NCBI RefSeq assembly: GCF_007971525.1
Contig: NZ_CP042437.1
Span: 2,232,001 to 2,296,000, forward strand
Length of the DNA: 64,000 nucleotides
Source of the DNA: Mucilaginibacter ginsenosidivorax
GTDB lineage: Bacteria > Bacteroidota > Bacteroidia > Sphingobacteriales > Sphingobacteriaceae
Direction of reading: 5' to 3'
Shown: in pieces, positions 26,788 through 36,792 of the stretch
Numbering within the stretch: the first letter of the stretch is position 1
How the letters are laid out: each line of letters begins with the position of its first letter
Program-made: the position numbers and the translations under genes
The notes under the pieces: model-generated
What the model saw: the letters and a program-made list of their open reading frames with translations, nothing else
What the model was told of the DNA's origin: nothing
The model's database searches: none

Positions 26788-27972
26788 TTAATTCCCTAAC
26801 TGCTTAATAGCCAAATAGGCCATCAATCCGGTGCTTATTTTAAATGCATCTTCTTCCACATCAAATGTAGGGGTATGTACTGATGAGGTGATGCCGCGGG
26901 CTTCGTTACGGGTACCTAAGCGGTAAAAACAGCTATCGGCTGCCTGCGAGTAGTAGGCAAAATCTTCTGCCGCCATCCAGATATCCAGGTCCAATACGTT
27001 TTCTTTGCCCAGGTAATCTTCGGCGTGGCCGCGGGTGGCGTGGGTTAGTACTTCTTCGTTAATCAGGAAAGGGTAGCCACGCATAATATTAAATTCGCAG
27101 CTGCCGCCCATGCTTTCGGCAATTCCTTCGGCCATTTTTTTCATGCGCTTGTGGGCTTCGGCACGCCAGTTCTCGTCCATGGTGCGAAAAGTACCTTCCA
27201 GGTAAACCTCGTTGGGGATCACGTTAGTGGCGCCGTTGGCAATTACCTTACCAAATGACAATACCGATGGGCTTTTAGGATCGGCAAAGCGGCTTACTAC
27301 CTGTTGTAAAGCGGTTAATATATGCGCGGTGATAATTACCGGGTCGATATTTTGTTGTGGCTGGGCTCCGTGCCCGCCTTTACCTTTTACAGTAACGTAC
27401 AGTTCATCGGTTGATGCCATGTATTTACCCGCACGGAAACCTACTTTGCCGGCCTCAATCAATGGCATTACATGCTGCCCCAAAACAGCCTGCGGTTTTG
27501 GGTTTTCCAGTACGCCTTCTTTAATCATCAAGCTGGCACCGCCAGGTAGTTTCTCTTCCGCCGGTTGAAAGATCAGCTTTACCGTACCGCCAAACTGGCT
27601 TTTCAACTCTGTTAAAATACGGGCTGTGCCCAGTAACGATGAGGTATGCGCATCGTGGCCGCAGGCATGCATTACACCAACATTTTGCGACTTGTAAGGA
27701 ACATCATTAGCCTCGGTAATAGGCAAAGCATCCATATCGGCCCGCAGGGCTACTACGTTATTTGATGGTAAATCACCTTTAATAAGGGCTACCAGGCCTG
27801 TATCGGCCATTTTCTCGTAGGTTAAGCCCAGTTCTTCCAGTTTACCAGCCACAAAAGCAGATGTTTTTTGCTCGTGAAACGATAGTTCTGGGTTGGTATG
27901 CAGGTGGCGGCGATTGGCTACCACATCATCAAATATTTTCTGGGATAGTTCCTGTATTTTTTCTTTAATCAT
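26788..27972 (-). CDS. M20-family amidohydrolase
   Basis: 394 residues, the usual size of bacterial aminoacylase/hippurate-hydrolase-like M20D enzymes. Metal-binding features are present: MHACGHDAHTSSLL (His-rich motif around residues 100-113), PAEEKLPGGA with the catalytic Glu pair, and a late His near SSVHTPTFDVEEDA. No signal peptide, so cytoplasmic. Hydrolyses an N-acyl amino acid or IAA-type amide; substrate not predictable. Its start overlaps the end of the SPOR gene by 8 bases, so the two are translationally coupled. Confidence 0.92.
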   Translation of the reverse strand: MIKEKIQELSQKIFDDVVANRRHLHTNPELSFHEQKTSAFVAGKLEELGLTYEKMADTGLVALIKGDLPSNNVVALRADMDALPITEANDVPYKSQNVGVMHACGHDAHTSSLLGTARILTELKSQFGGTVKLIFQPAEEKLPGGASLMIKEGVLENPKPQAVLGQHVMPLIEAGKVGFRAGKYMASTDELYVTVKGKGGHGAQPQQNIDPVIITAHILTALQQVVSRFADPKSPSVLSFGKVIANGATNVIPNEVYLEGTFRTMDENWRAEAHKRMKKMAEGIAESMGGSCEFNIMRGYPFLINEEVLTHATRGHAEDYLGKENVLDLDIWMAAEDFAYYSQAADSCFYRLGTRNEARGITSSVHTPTFDVEEDAFKISTGLMAYLAIKQLGN

Positions 27973-28429
27973 TGTCGGTGTCGGCTTTGGGCAGGTTTAT
28001 TTTTTCGGATATGATGAACAGGCTTGAAAACGAAGGCCGCAATTCCTGTATCAGCTTTTCGGCCTCTAATCGAGTCCTGAAATCGCCCGCCCGTACTTTA
28101 AAATTTGGTTCGCTGTATAGAATGTAGGTACGCAGTTCGGGATAATCGCGTTGCAAACGGGCCTGCGCATTATAGGCATCCTTCCGGTTCGATCCGCTGA
28201 AGAATTGTACCCGGTAGCCATAAGATGATGTTACCGCCGGCGCTACACCGGTTTCTTTGTTTAGCGTAAAACGCTTAGCAATCAGGGTATCAACCAGGGG
28301 ATCTTTAACTACCTCAACCTTACCGCGGGTTTGGGCAAAGGTTTGGGTTGATGCAAGTATTAGTATAAAAAAAAAGCAGTACTTGATGAGGCTGGATTTA
28401 GCTTTATGATCAAATACTGCTTTTTTCAT
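27965..28429 (-). CDS. SPOR-domain protein
   Basis: 154 residues. A Lys-rich start and hydrophobic segment (about 12-31, ending TFAQT) give a signal peptide or anchor. The second half (YGYRVQFFSGSNRKDAYNAQ to FSSLFIISEKINLP) is a SPOR domain, which binds denuded peptidoglycan glycans at division sites. Typical small periplasmic SPOR protein. First gene of a two-gene transcript with the M20 gene; a REP-like element lies upstream at 28452-28544. Confidence 0.85.
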   Translation of the reverse strand: MKKAVFDHKAKSSLIKYCFFFILILASTQTFAQTRGKVEVVKDPLVDTLIAKRFTLNKETGVAPAVTSSYGYRVQFFSGSNRKDAYNAQARLQRDYPELRTYILYSEPNFKVRAGDFRTRLEAEKLIQELRPSFSSLFIISEKINLPKADTDND

Positions 28430-28451
28430 GGTGTGTAGTTGTCCAACAAAC

Positions 28452-28544
28452 TGTCATTCTGAGCGTAGTGAAGAATCTATTCTACGTTATGCACAGTAAA
28501 CTTGCAAAGTTCGCGAATAGATGCTTCGTACCTCAGCATGACAG
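28452..28544. repeat. REP-like palindrome
   Basis: TGTCATTCTGAGCGTAGTGA at the left and TACCTCAGCATGACAG at the right, with GAATAGATGCTTCG inside. Same family as 26694-26777 but more diverged. Lies between the SPOR gene and secA. Confidence 0.7.
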
Positions 28545-28621
28545 TCTTTTATTTTGAATGTCATTTACCCTTCAGAATCAGCGGATTTTACCACTTCAGC
28601 TGAAAGGCCGGGCGGGGCTTC

Positions 28622-31600
28622 TTAATTTTGCCCTACGCCGTGGCAGTTTTTATATTTTTTACCGCTTCCGCAAGGGCAAGGGTCATTTCTACCTATCTTT
28701 TGCTCAACCCTTACAGGGGTCGCTTTTTGAATTTCCTGCGGAAAATCGTCCATCGGCACACCGTTGCTTTCGCTTACCATTTCGGCTTTGGTGGTTTTTA
28801 GCTTGCGCAGATCCAGTTTTGGTTCTGGTTTGGCTTCCCTCACCTCTTCGGCCTGCTGCTGAACCGGGATACCTCCGCGGAACAGGAAGCTTACAATCTC
28901 TTTATTCACATTGGCCAACATGCCACGGAACAAATTGAAAGCCTCAAATTTGTAAACCAACAGCGGATCCTTTTGCTCATAAACCGCGTTTTGAACAGAT
29001 TGTTTTAACTCGTCCATTTCGCGCAAATGCTCTTTCCAGGCATCATCTATCAGGTATAGGGTAACGTTTTTCTCGAACGATTTAAACACCTCGTGACCGT
29101 GGTTATCCACTGCTTTTTTCAACGGAACAGAAACCTGTATGCCATGGATGCCATCACTAAACGGAACCACAATATTTTCTACATACTGGCCGCGGGTATC
29201 GTAAACATCTTTCAATACCGGGTAAGCCTGCGCTGCTACGGCATCGCCTTTACGTTTGTAAAAATCCATCACCGTTTGGAAAACGTGATCAACCAGGGCG
29301 TTAATTGAATTTACTGCGAATTTATCGGCATCAACCTCCACATCAACCGAGAACAGGCGGATCATTTCTAAATTAAATCCGTCGTAGTTGTTAGCCTCTT
29401 TATATTCGGTAGTGATATCTTCAACCACATCAAAAATAGTATTGCTCAAATCAACATCCAGGCGTTCGCCAAACAGCGCGTTACGGCGTTTGGTGTAAAC
29501 TACGGTACGCTGTGAGTTCATCACATCATCATACTCCAGCAAACGCTTACGAATGCCAAAGTTGTTTTCTTCTACCTTTTTCTGCGCACGCTCAATTGAT
29601 TTTGAGATCATGGAATGCTGGATAACTTCGCCCTCTTCGATACCCATACGTACCATCAGGTTCGAGATCCTTTCAGATCCGAATAAACGCATCAGGTTAT
29701 CCTCCAATGATACAAAGAACTGTGAAGAACCCGGATCGCCCTGGCGACCAGAACGACCACGCAACTGCCTGTCAACCCGGCGCGACTCGTGGCGCTCGGT
29801 ACCTACAATGGCCAAACCGCCTGCTGCCTGTACACCTGCCCCCAGTTTAATATCCGTACCACGGCCAGCCATATTGGTAGCAATGGTAACTGTACCGGCC
29901 TGCCCTGCTTCCGCCACAATATCGGCCTCTTTCTGGTGCATTTTGGCATTCAGTACGTTATGTTTAATACCGCGCAGTTTAAGCATACGGCTTAACAATT
30001 CAGATATTTCTACCGATGTTGTACCTACCAGTACCGGTCTGCCCGCCTGCGTTAATTTTACAATTTCATCGGCTACGGCATTATATTTTTCGCGAATGGT
30101 ACGGTAAACCAAATCCTGCCTGTCCTCGCGGCTTGCAGGGGTATTTGTTGGTATTTCTACCACATCCAGCTTGTATATTTCCCAAAACTCGCCTGCTTCT
30201 GTAACGGCAGTACCCGTCATACCGCAAAGCTTGTGGTACATTCTGAAATAGTTTTGCAGGGTTACGGTAGCAAAAGTTTGGGTAGCATCCTCAACCTTAA
30301 CATTTTCTTTAGCTTCAATTGCCTGGTGTAAACCATCAGAGTAACGGCGGCCATCCAATACACGGCCGGTTTGCTCATCTACAATTTTCACTTTGCCTTC
30401 GTCCAAAATATATTCGGTATCCTTTTCAAATAACGTATATGCTTTCAACAATTGGTTAACCGAGTGGATCCGCTCAGATTTGATCGAGAAATCGCGCATT
30501 AGCTCATCCTTGCGGGCAATTTTTTCTTCAGTGCTCAAGGTCGATTTTTCAATCTCGGCAATCTCAGTGCCTACATCAGGCATTACAAAAAAGTGAGGAT
30601 CTTCGCCCGATGAGGTAATCAATTCAATACCTTTTTCAGCCAGTTCAACCTGGTTATTTTTTTCGTCGATAACAAAATAAAGCTCCGAATCTACCTTAGG
30701 CATATTCTTGCTTTGATCCTGCATGTAATAATTTTCTATCTTTTGCAGTGTGCTCCTATTACCGCCTTCGCTCAGGAATTTAATTAAGGCTTTGCTTTTT
30801 GGCAAACCCCTGAAAGCACGCAATAAAGCCAATCCGCCTTTTTCCGGATCGGTGTCACCATCGTTAATGGCTTTTTTGGCTTCGTTCAATACCGTATTTA
30901 CATACGCTTTTTGGGCGTTAACCAAACGCTCAATACGCGGTTTCAACTCGTAAAACTCGTGCTCGTCGCCACGTGGGATAGGGCCTGATATAATTAACGG
31001 TGTACGGGCATCATCAATTAAAACCGAATCCACCTCATCCACCATGGCGTAATGCAATTTGCGCTGAACCAATTCTTCCGGGCTACGTGTCATATTGTCA
31101 CGCAGGTAGTCGAAACCAAACTCGTTATTTGTGCCAAAAGTAATGTCGGCCAGGTAAGCAGCGCGGCGTTCCTCGCTGTTTGGCTCATGTTTATCAATAC
31201 AATCAACCGATAAACCATGAAACTCATACAATGGCCCCATCCACTCGCTATCGCGGCGTGCCAGGTAGTCATTCACCGTTACAATGTGTACACCCTGCCC
31301 GGCAAGCGCGTTAAGGTATGCAGGCAGCGTAGCCACAAGCGTTTTACCCTCACCCGTAGCCATTTCAGATATTTTACCCTGGTGCAATACTATACCGCCT
31401 ATAAGCTGTACATCGTAATGAACCATATTCCAGGTAACCTCGTTACCGGCAGCAAGCCAGGTATTTGCGTGAAAAGCTTTGTCGCCTTTAATGGTTACGT
31501 TGCTTTTACGTGCAGCCAGTTCGCGGTCAAAATCGGTTGCGGTTACTTCTATAAATTTGTTTGCGGCAAGGCGGCTGGCGGTTTCTTTAACCACGGCAAA

Positions 31601-31933
31601 CGCCTCGGGCAATATATTGATCAATATATCCTCAAGCTCTTTATTACGGTCTTTCTCCAGCTTATCCAGCTGAGTATATAACTCAACTTTTTCAGCTACA
31701 TCCATATCCAGTTCGTTTTCGGTACGATCTTTTATGGCTTGTATCTCGCTGTCGATGCCCGATAGGCCTTCGGCTATTGTTTGTTTAAAACCTATTGTTT
31801 TAGCTCTAAGCTCATCATTACTGATGGTACCGAGTTTTGCATATTCAGCCTTAATTTTTTCGACTATAGGCTTAATACTTTTTACATCCCGCTCTGATTT
31901 GCTTCCAAAAAGCTTACTTATAAAATCTAACAT
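28622..31933 (-). CDS. secA: Protein translocase ATPase SecA
   Basis: Motor that pushes preproteins through SecYEG. 1103 residues, about 200 more than E. coli, mostly from an insertion near residues 55-165, typical of Bacteroidota. Walker A MATGEGKT (Lys197), [17 protein letters not shown] and [11 protein letters not shown] mark the two ATPase folds; the helical scaffold and wing follow. The C-terminus keeps the zinc-binding tail [13 protein letters not shown], used for SecB and phospholipid contact. Upstream -7 box TACCTTTG at 32002-32009. Confidence 0.97.
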   Translation of the reverse strand: MLDFISKLFGSKSERDVKSIKPIVEKIKAEYAKLGTISNDELRAKTIGFKQTIAEGLSGIDSEIQAIKDRTENELDMDVAEKVELYTQLDKLEKDRNKELEDILINILPEAFAVVKETASRLAANKFIEVTATDFDRELAARKSNVTIKGDKAFHANTWLAAGNEVTWNMVHYDVQLIGGIVLHQGKISEMATGEGKTLVATLPAYLNALAGQGVHIVTVNDYLARRDSEWMGPLYEFHGLSVDCIDKHEPNSEERRAAYLADITFGTNNEFGFDYLRDNMTRSPEELVQRKLHYAMVDEVDSVLIDDARTPLIISGPIPRGDEHEFYELKPRIERLVNAQKAYVNTVLNEAKKAINDGDTDPEKGGLALLRAFRGLPKSKALIKFLSEGGNRSTLQKIENYYMQDQSKNMPKVDSELYFVIDEKNNQVELAEKGIELITSSGEDPHFFVMPDVGTEIAEIEKSTLSTEEKIARKDELMRDFSIKSERIHSVNQLLKAYTLFEKDTEYILDEGKVKIVDEQTGRVLDGRRYSDGLHQAIEAKENVKVEDATQTFATVTLQNYFRMYHKLCGMTGTAVTEAGEFWEIYKLDVVEIPTNTPASREDRQDLVYRTIREKYNAVADEIVKLTQAGRPVLVGTTSVEISELLSRMLKLRGIKHNVLNAKMHQKEADIVAEAGQAGTVTIATNMAGRGTDIKLGAGVQAAGGLAIVGTERHESRRVDRQLRGRSGRQGDPGSSQFFVSLEDNLMRLFGSERISNLMVRMGIEEGEVIQHSMISKSIERAQKKVEENNFGIRKRLLEYDDVMNSQRTVVYTKRRNALFGERLDVDLSNTIFDVVEDITTEYKEANNYDGFNLEMIRLFSVDVEVDADKFAVNSINALVDHVFQTVMDFYKRKGDAVAAQAYPVLKDVYDTRGQYVENIVVPFSDGIHGIQVSVPLKKAVDNHGHEVFKSFEKNVTLYLIDDAWKEHLREMDELKQSVQNAVYEQKDPLLVYKFEAFNLFRGMLANVNKEIVSFLFRGGIPVQQQAEEVREAKPEPKLDLRKLKTTKAEMVSESNGVPMDDFPQEIQKATPVRVEQKIGRNDPCPCGSGKKYKNCHGVGQN

Positions 31934-32001
31934 ATTATTTTTATATGATGCAACAAACTCAATAATTACGCCACAGCGACAATTAAAGTCATATTGACAG
32001 G

Positions 32002-32009
32002 CAAAGGTA
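32002..32009 (-). promoter_or_regulatory. Possible -7 element for secA
   Basis: TACCTTTG on the minus strand, 68 bases before the secA ATG, matches TAnnTTTG exactly. A TTG at the usual -33 distance was not found, so support is partial. Confidence 0.4.
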
Positions 32010-32078
32010 CGTAAACCCCTCTAAATGGCGTAGCCTTCATGAACACAAATAAAAAACTAATTACTGGTGAATAATCTC

Positions 32079-32317
32079 CTCCAAAGGGGCTACTGTGTGT
32101 ACACATCTTTTGGAAACGTACTAATAATAAAAAAATGTCATTTCGAACGAACCGGGGAGGGCTTTGAGCGTTGGCGTGAGGAGAAATCCTATACGACATG
32201 CTTGCAAATTTGCATGGTTGGATGCATGACGTATAGGATTTCTCCTCGTACCTCGTTCGAAATGACATTTTCTTTTGTTAAAAGATGTGTACACGCCGTA
32301 GCCCAAAGTGGGAGACT
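32079..32317. repeat. Nested composite palindrome with REP-like core
   Basis: A layered inverted repeat. Outer arms CTCCAAAGGGGCTAC and GTAGCCCAAAGTGGGAG; middle arms TGTACACATCTTTT and AAAAGATGTGTACA; inner element 32135-32269 with arms ATGTCATTTCGAACGA and TCGTTCGAAATGACATT, itself of the REP-like family. It fills most of the 443-base gap between secA and ribF, which holds no supported gene. Confidence 0.75.
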
Positions 32318-32354
32318 TTATTTTTTTAAATGCCTTATTTACCTGTTTCCATTA

Positions 32355-32385
32355 AGTCCTCTCCTTTGGAGAGGATTTAGGTGAA
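32355..32385. repeat. GC-rich short palindrome at the ribF end
   Basis: AGTCCTCTCCTTTGGAGAGG followed by ATTTAGGTGA. The minus-strand reading of its right part gives the last codons and the TAA of ribF (Ser-Phe-Thr-stop), so the repeat overlaps the gene end. Confidence 0.6.
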
Positions 32386-33303
32386 GCTTTTCAGCACATC
32401 CACCTTGTCCTGCGCCAACTGCGCCTTCAGTTCATCAAGGCCGGCAAACTTTACGTCGCCGCGCACATAATGGTGAAATTTCATTTGGATGGTTTGGTTA
32501 TAAATCTCCCGGTCAAAGTCAAAGATGTTCACTTCGATGTTGCGGGTGAGGCCATTTACGGTTGGGCGGCTGCCAATATAAGCCATGCCTTTATAGCTTT
32601 CGCCGGCAATTATTACCGTTACCGCAAAAATACCATCAGCCGGTATAAGCTTGTACTTTTCCTCCACCACAATGTTGGCTGTAGGGTAGCCTATCTGCCT
32701 TCCAATCTGGTCGCCCCGCACTACCTTACCGGTTATAAAAAACGGGTAGCCAAGAAAAGCGTTTGCTAAATCAATTTTGTCATTAAGCAAAGCCGCACGG
32801 ATGCGGGTTGAACTTATGGCCACTTCATCAATATCCTGCTCGGGAATTTCTACTACATCAAAGCCATATACGGGGCCAAGTTTTAACAAATCTTCCAGGC
32901 CTCCCTGCCGGTCTTTACCAAAGCGGTGATCATATCCTATCACAATTTTCTTAGTGCCAATTTTTTTCACCAGTACATCGCGTATATAATCTTCGGCAGT
33001 TTGATTGCTAAAATCACGCGAAAACGGCGTGATGATCAAATGATCGATACCAAGCTGCTCCATTAATTGAGCCTTTTCGGTGATGGTGGTTATTAGCTTG
33101 ATGCTCTCATCTTCGGGATGCAGAATCATCCGCGGATGCGGAAAAAACGTAAGGATAACGGTTTCGCCGCCGGTTTGCTGCGCCAGCTCCTTAATTCCTG
33201 CAATAATTTTCCGGTGGCCAATATGCACACCATCAAATGTGCCAATGGTTACAACCGCGTTGTTTATCGCTGTAAATTCGTCAATATTGTTGTATATCCT
33301 CAT
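32377..33303 (-). CDS. ribF: Bifunctional riboflavin kinase / FAD synthetase
   Basis: Makes FMN and FAD from riboflavin. 308 residues, normal. The N-terminal nucleotidyltransferase half begins VTIGTFDGVHIGHRKII (HxGH signature), with the SSTRIR motif near residue 165. The C-terminal kinase half carries GRQIGYPTANI and a beta-barrel end. Cytoplasmic. Minus strand, 78 bases after truB, possibly co-transcribed. Confidence 0.95.
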   Translation of the reverse strand: MRIYNNIDEFTAINNAVVTIGTFDGVHIGHRKIIAGIKELAQQTGGETVILTFFPHPRMILHPEDESIKLITTITEKAQLMEQLGIDHLIITPFSRDFSNQTAEDYIRDVLVKKIGTKKIVIGYDHRFGKDRQGGLEDLLKLGPVYGFDVVEIPEQDIDEVAISSTRIRAALLNDKIDLANAFLGYPFFITGKVVRGDQIGRQIGYPTANIVVEEKYKLIPADGIFAVTVIIAGESYKGMAYIGSRPTVNGLTRNIEVNIFDFDREIYNQTIQMKFHHYVRGDVKFAGLDELKAQLAQDKVDVLKSFT

Positions 33304-33381
33304 TTGATGAGTAAAAACACAAATTTAATTTTTTAGTCCGGCGGGCTATACCCGCCTGTTATTTTTTACCTGCAAATGTAA

Positions 33382-34110
33382 TTAGTGCTGGTTGGCAACC
33401 GGCTCAACCGGCGTTTTTAAGGTTTTAATGGTATTAAACAATTCCATCACCTCCCAGGCATCCTCCACCTTGTAGTTACCACTGCGGGTACGTCTTAATT
33501 TAGATAGGTATGCCCCGTTATTTAAAGCAGCACCAAAATCGTGTACCAGGCTGCGGATGTAAGTACCCTTGCTGCATACCACCCTAAAATCAACTTCGGG
33601 CAATTCAACGCGTGTAAGTTCAAATTCGCTTATGGTAACGCTTCGCAGGCGGCGTTCAACTTCCTCGCCGCGGCGGGCTTTTTCGTACAAACGTTCGCCG
33701 TCTATTTTAATTGCGGAGTGAGCCGGCGGGTATTGCTGTATGTCACCGGTAAACTGCGCGCAATTACTACGCAGCTGCTGTTCGGTAAGTTGGCTGATAT
33801 CGAATTTATTGTCGGGTTCGGTTTCCATGTCATATGATGGCGTGGTTGCGCCAAGCACCATGGTACCGGTGTATTCTTTTTCTTCGGCCTGGAAGGTATC
33901 AATCTGCTTGGTCATTTTACCGGTACAGATAATAAGCAACCCGGTAGCCAGCGGATCGAGCGTACCGGCATGGCCAACCTTCAGTTTTAAAGGCTTAAAA
34001 GAATTGCGGATTTTACCCACCACATCAAAGCTTGTCCATTGATACGGTTTGTTAACCAGCAACAGCTGGCCATCGGCAAATTCCTGGATATTGTGGTAAG
34101 TACTTTTCAA
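33382..34110 (-). CDS. truB: tRNA pseudouridine-55 synthase
   Basis: Converts U55 of tRNA T-loops to pseudouridine. 242 residues, typical of Bacteroidota TruB. The catalytic Asp52 lies in GHAGTLDPLATGLL; KVGHAGTLDP and RLYEKARRGEEVERR are further family features. A TTG at 34110 is used as start: no in-frame ATG lies near the N-terminus, and a matching -7 box (TACCTTTG) lies 18 bases upstream, so the TTG start looks real. Followed by ribF. Confidence 0.94.
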   Translation of the reverse strand: MKSTYHNIQEFADGQLLLVNKPYQWTSFDVVGKIRNSFKPLKLKVGHAGTLDPLATGLLIICTGKMTKQIDTFQAEEKEYTGTMVLGATTPSYDMETEPDNKFDISQLTEQQLRSNCAQFTGDIQQYPPAHSAIKIDGERLYEKARRGEEVERRLRSVTISEFELTRVELPEVDFRVVCSKGTYIRSLVHDFGAALNNGAYLSKLRRTRSGNYKVEDAWEVMELFNTIKTLKTPVEPVANQH

Positions 34111-34128
34111 GTAATATTGTTAAAGCGG

Positions 34129-34136
34129 CAAAGGTA
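34129..34136 (-). promoter_or_regulatory. Likely -7 promoter element of truB
   Basis: TACCTTTG on the minus strand fits TAnnTTTG exactly and ends 18 bases before the TTG start of truB, which supports that unusual start. Confidence 0.5.
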
Positions 34137-34220
34137 TGGAAAAACCAGAAACAAGCCTGCTTAATTTTTTCCCTCCCTTATCGCTTTAACAAATACGTTA
34201 TTCCTGAAATAATTTAGAAA

Positions 34221-35024
34221 TTAGATCACATCTAATTTATGCCCGGTCATGATGAGTCCTATAATCACTGCGCCTATAACAATACGATACCAGCCAAATA
34301 ACACAAAGCCTTTACGCTCTAAAAAAGTGATGAATGTTTTAATGGCCAGCATAGCCACTATAAAAGCAATTACGTTGCCAATTGCAAGTAATTTTATCTC
34401 CTCGCCGGTAAAACGGTGCCCTTCTTTATAAAAATCAAGTAGCTTTTTAGCCGTGGCCGCAAACATAGTAGGCACAGCCAAAAAGAACGAAAATTCGGCA
34501 GCCGCGGTGCGGGTAAGTTTTTGGCTCATACCCCCAACAATAGTTGATGCAGAACGTGAAGTGCCAGGAATCATGGCCAAACACTGGAAAAAACCGATTT
34601 TTAAGGCAGTAAGATAATTGATATCTTTTTCTTCTTTAATAGTAGGCTTATTAAACCATTTATCTACAAAAAGCAAAATGATACCACCTACAAAAAGCGT
34701 AATGCCTACTGTAAGTGCGCTCTCCAACAAAGCATCTATCTTTTTGCTAAACAGTAAACCAAAAACCGCTGCAGGTATAAATGCAACCAACAACTTAAGG
34801 TAAAAGTTGAATGATTGCAAAAAACGTTTCCAGTACAATACAACTACCGATAAGATAGCACCTAATTGCACTGCTATAGTAAACAATTTAATAAAGGGAT
34901 CGGCGGCGATGCCCATAACAGACGAGGCAATGATCATATGCCCGGTTGACGATATAGGCAAAAATTCGGTTATTCCTTCTATTACGGCAAGTACAATTAC
35001 TTGTATGAGTTTAACGGTATCCAT
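34221..35024 (-). CDS. uppP: Undecaprenyl-diphosphatase
   Basis: Recycles undecaprenyl diphosphate to the carrier lipid for cell-wall synthesis; confers bacitracin tolerance in overdose. 267 residues, eight hydrophobic segments. Both family boxes are present: [16 protein letters not shown] (about 16-31) and [13 protein letters not shown] (about 153-165). Inner-membrane enzyme. Next to DUF3098 and ftsX on the same strand, a common order in Bacteroidota (ftsX, DUF3098, uppP, truB). Confidence 0.95.
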   Translation of the reverse strand: MDTVKLIQVIVLAVIEGITEFLPISSTGHMIIASSVMGIAADPFIKLFTIAVQLGAILSVVVLYWKRFLQSFNFYLKLLVAFIPAAVFGLLFSKKIDALLESALTVGITLFVGGIILLFVDKWFNKPTIKEEKDINYLTALKIGFFQCLAMIPGTSRSASTIVGGMSQKLTRTAAAEFSFFLAVPTMFAATAKKLLDFYKEGHRFTGEEIKLLAIGNVIAFIVAMLAIKTFITFLERKGFVLFGWYRIVIGAVIIGLIMTGHKLDVI

Positions 35025-35146
35025 GTAGGGGTTGGGATGGGTTAGATTAAATTTATTGAATTGATTACGTTAAGTGATTTAAAAGAGGCAAGATCAGCAA
35101 ACATTCTGATAAAAGTCTGTTCTTTTTCACCTAATCAACCAATCAA

Positions 35147-35434
35147 TTACTTGCTAACTTCCGGTTTTTTTAAAATTGCGTAAAAACCTAAAGCAAAACC
35201 CGCTAACACAACTATGGGGGCTATAACAATTTTGGTATTACTGTAAATATCAGTAGTGCCAGACATCAGCACAAAACCAAACGCTACTATTAACACACTG
35301 ATGATTAAAAACTTGTAATTGCCTTTATCAAAAATAAACTCTACTGGCTCATTACTGATAGTTTTTGCCGCTTTTGGCGCCGATGCCGTTGCCGATGTTT
35401 TTAAAGGCGTTGTTGGTTTAAATTTTTGTGCCAT
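35147..35434 (-). CDS. DUF3098 membrane protein
   Basis: 95 residues: a Lys/Ala-rich cytoplasmic N-tail of about 35 residues, then two hydrophobic helices (about 40-60 and 68-88). Matches in size and place the DUF3098 family that sits between ftsX and uppP in many Bacteroidota. Function not known; the context suggests a role in division or cell-wall synthesis. Confidence 0.85.
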   Translation of the reverse strand: MAQKFKPTTPLKTSATASAPKAAKTISNEPVEFIFDKGNYKFLIISVLIVAFGFVLMSGTTDIYSNTKIVIAPIVVLAGFALGFYAILKKPEVSK

Positions 35435-35442
35435 GTTTTTTT

Positions 35443-35480
35443 AATTATTGAATTATCGATTTAGTGAATTATTGATTTAA
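35443..35480. repeat. AT-rich repeat arm
   Basis: AATTATTGAATTATCGATTT and following bases, nearly identical to the left arm of the inverted repeat at 22500-22652. Lies between ftsX and the DUF3098 gene. Confidence 0.55.
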
Positions 35481-35563
35481 TTACTGCTTCGATATTTTTT
35501 AAATATTGTTTTTTTTATTGGCTACGCGATAAAACCTTTTGGCTTTAACCTTTTGCCTTTAAC

Positions 35564-36442
35564 CTATCTATATAGGTCGTATATTTTTAAACGTAAAAAC
35601 TTGTTAACAGCCAGAAATGTGCTAAAGGCTGATATAAATATGCCTAACCCTACCACGCCTAAAAACACCATCCCAAATTCGGTATAGGTTTGCAGGAAAA
35701 CCAGGTCGGGAACTTGCTGGTAGGCCAGGTATAAGGTACCTACTAATAAAACAATAGCAATTAAACCGCCCAAAAGCCCATGCCAAATACCGTATAGTAA
35801 AAACGGTTTACGGATAAAGCCTTTAGTGGCCCCAACAAGCTGCATAGATTTAATTAAAAACCTTTGCGAGTAGATGGCCAGCCTGATGGTATTATTAATT
35901 AAGGCAACTGATAAAACAACGAATATCCCTGCAAAAGCCAGGATGATTAAGCTGATAGATTTCACATTCTCGTTCATCTTATCAACCAGCGATTGCTGGT
36001 ACTTAACTTCTTTAACCAGGGGGTTTTTCAGCAAGTCGGCCTTAAATTTTTCGATATCCTTGTTGTTGGCAAAATCGGCCTTCATATAAATATCCAGCGA
36101 TTGTGATAAGGGGTTATAGCCCAGGAATTTCACAAAATCTTCGCCTAAATCTTTTTGAAGGTTACGGGCGGCCAGTTCTTTACTTACATATTGGGTTTGC
36201 TTCACCATAGGGTTGGCATCCAATTGTTTTTGCAACTGCAGTACATCAGTTTCATGCGCGGCGTCGTCAACAAAAATATTCAATACAATATTTTCCTTAA
36301 CGTAGCGCGATATGTTGTTGGCATCTATTAGCAGTAATCCTAACAAACCCACCATTAACAACACCATGGCAATACCAAATACAGTTGAAATGTATATGGT
36401 TTTTACCTTTTTTGACGATGCACTTGCTTCAAATTCTTCCAT
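35564..36442 (-). CDS. ftsX: Cell division protein FtsX
   Basis: Membrane partner of FtsE that activates cell-wall hydrolases at the septum. 292 residues from the ATG at 36442: one N-terminal helix (about 14-35), a periplasmic domain of about 120 residues and three more helices. An in-frame ATG at 36460 would add MSQISD, but those codons lie in a low-complexity repeat (36444-36536), so the inner ATG is preferred. ftsE is not in the window. Start of the uppP/DUF3098 cluster. Confidence 0.92.
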   Translation of the reverse strand: MEEFEASASSKKVKTIYISTVFGIAMVLLMVGLLGLLLIDANNISRYVKENIVLNIFVDDAAHETDVLQLQKQLDANPMVKQTQYVSKELAARNLQKDLGEDFVKFLGYNPLSQSLDIYMKADFANNKDIEKFKADLLKNPLVKEVKYQQSLVDKMNENVKSISLIILAFAGIFVVLSVALINNTIRLAIYSQRFLIKSMQLVGATKGFIRKPFLLYGIWHGLLGGLIAIVLLVGTLYLAYQQVPDLVFLQTYTEFGMVFLGVVGLGIFISAFSTFLAVNKFLRLKIYDLYR

Positions 36443-36443
36443 G

Positions 36444-36536
36444 TCTGAGATTTGAGACATGAGATGTGAGATTTGAGATTAAAACAGCCACGTTCAGCAG
36501 CTTGTCTCATATCTCACATCTCATATCTCACATCTA
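36444..36536. repeat. Low-complexity inverted repeat (GAGATTTGAGA type)
   Basis: Left block TGAGATTTGAGACATGAGAT and right block CTCATATCTCACATCTCATA, roughly inverted. Sits across the possible outer start of ftsX; the remaining bases of the gap 36461-36792 hold another inverted repeat and no gene on the minus strand. Confidence 0.7.
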
Positions 36537-36642
36537 TAATGTGCGAAATTAAGAAACACGGGTTAAAGGTAAAAGTTTATTGTTTATAAAATTGGTTTAA
36601 TAATGTAATAGTGTGCAGGTTTTAACATTTATTAACGAATTG

Positions 36643-36757
36643 TCTGAACCGGAATTCATCGAATTAAAGAATTAACAGAATTTTAATAGCAGTTTTTACC
36701 TCACCCGCGTTAAGCAAATTCGAATAATTCGTTTAATACCAAAAATTCCGGTTCAGA
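36643..36757. repeat. Inverted repeat with arms TCTGAACCGGAATT
   Basis: Perfect 14-base arms TCTGAACCGGAATT (36643-36656) and AATTCCGGTTCAGA (36744-36757), with related AATTCG/GAATTA words between. Directly upstream of the small charged protein gene. Confidence 0.8.
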
Positions 36758-36792
36758 ATAAACAAATGCCATTGCTGCCCTGTTGTACAACT

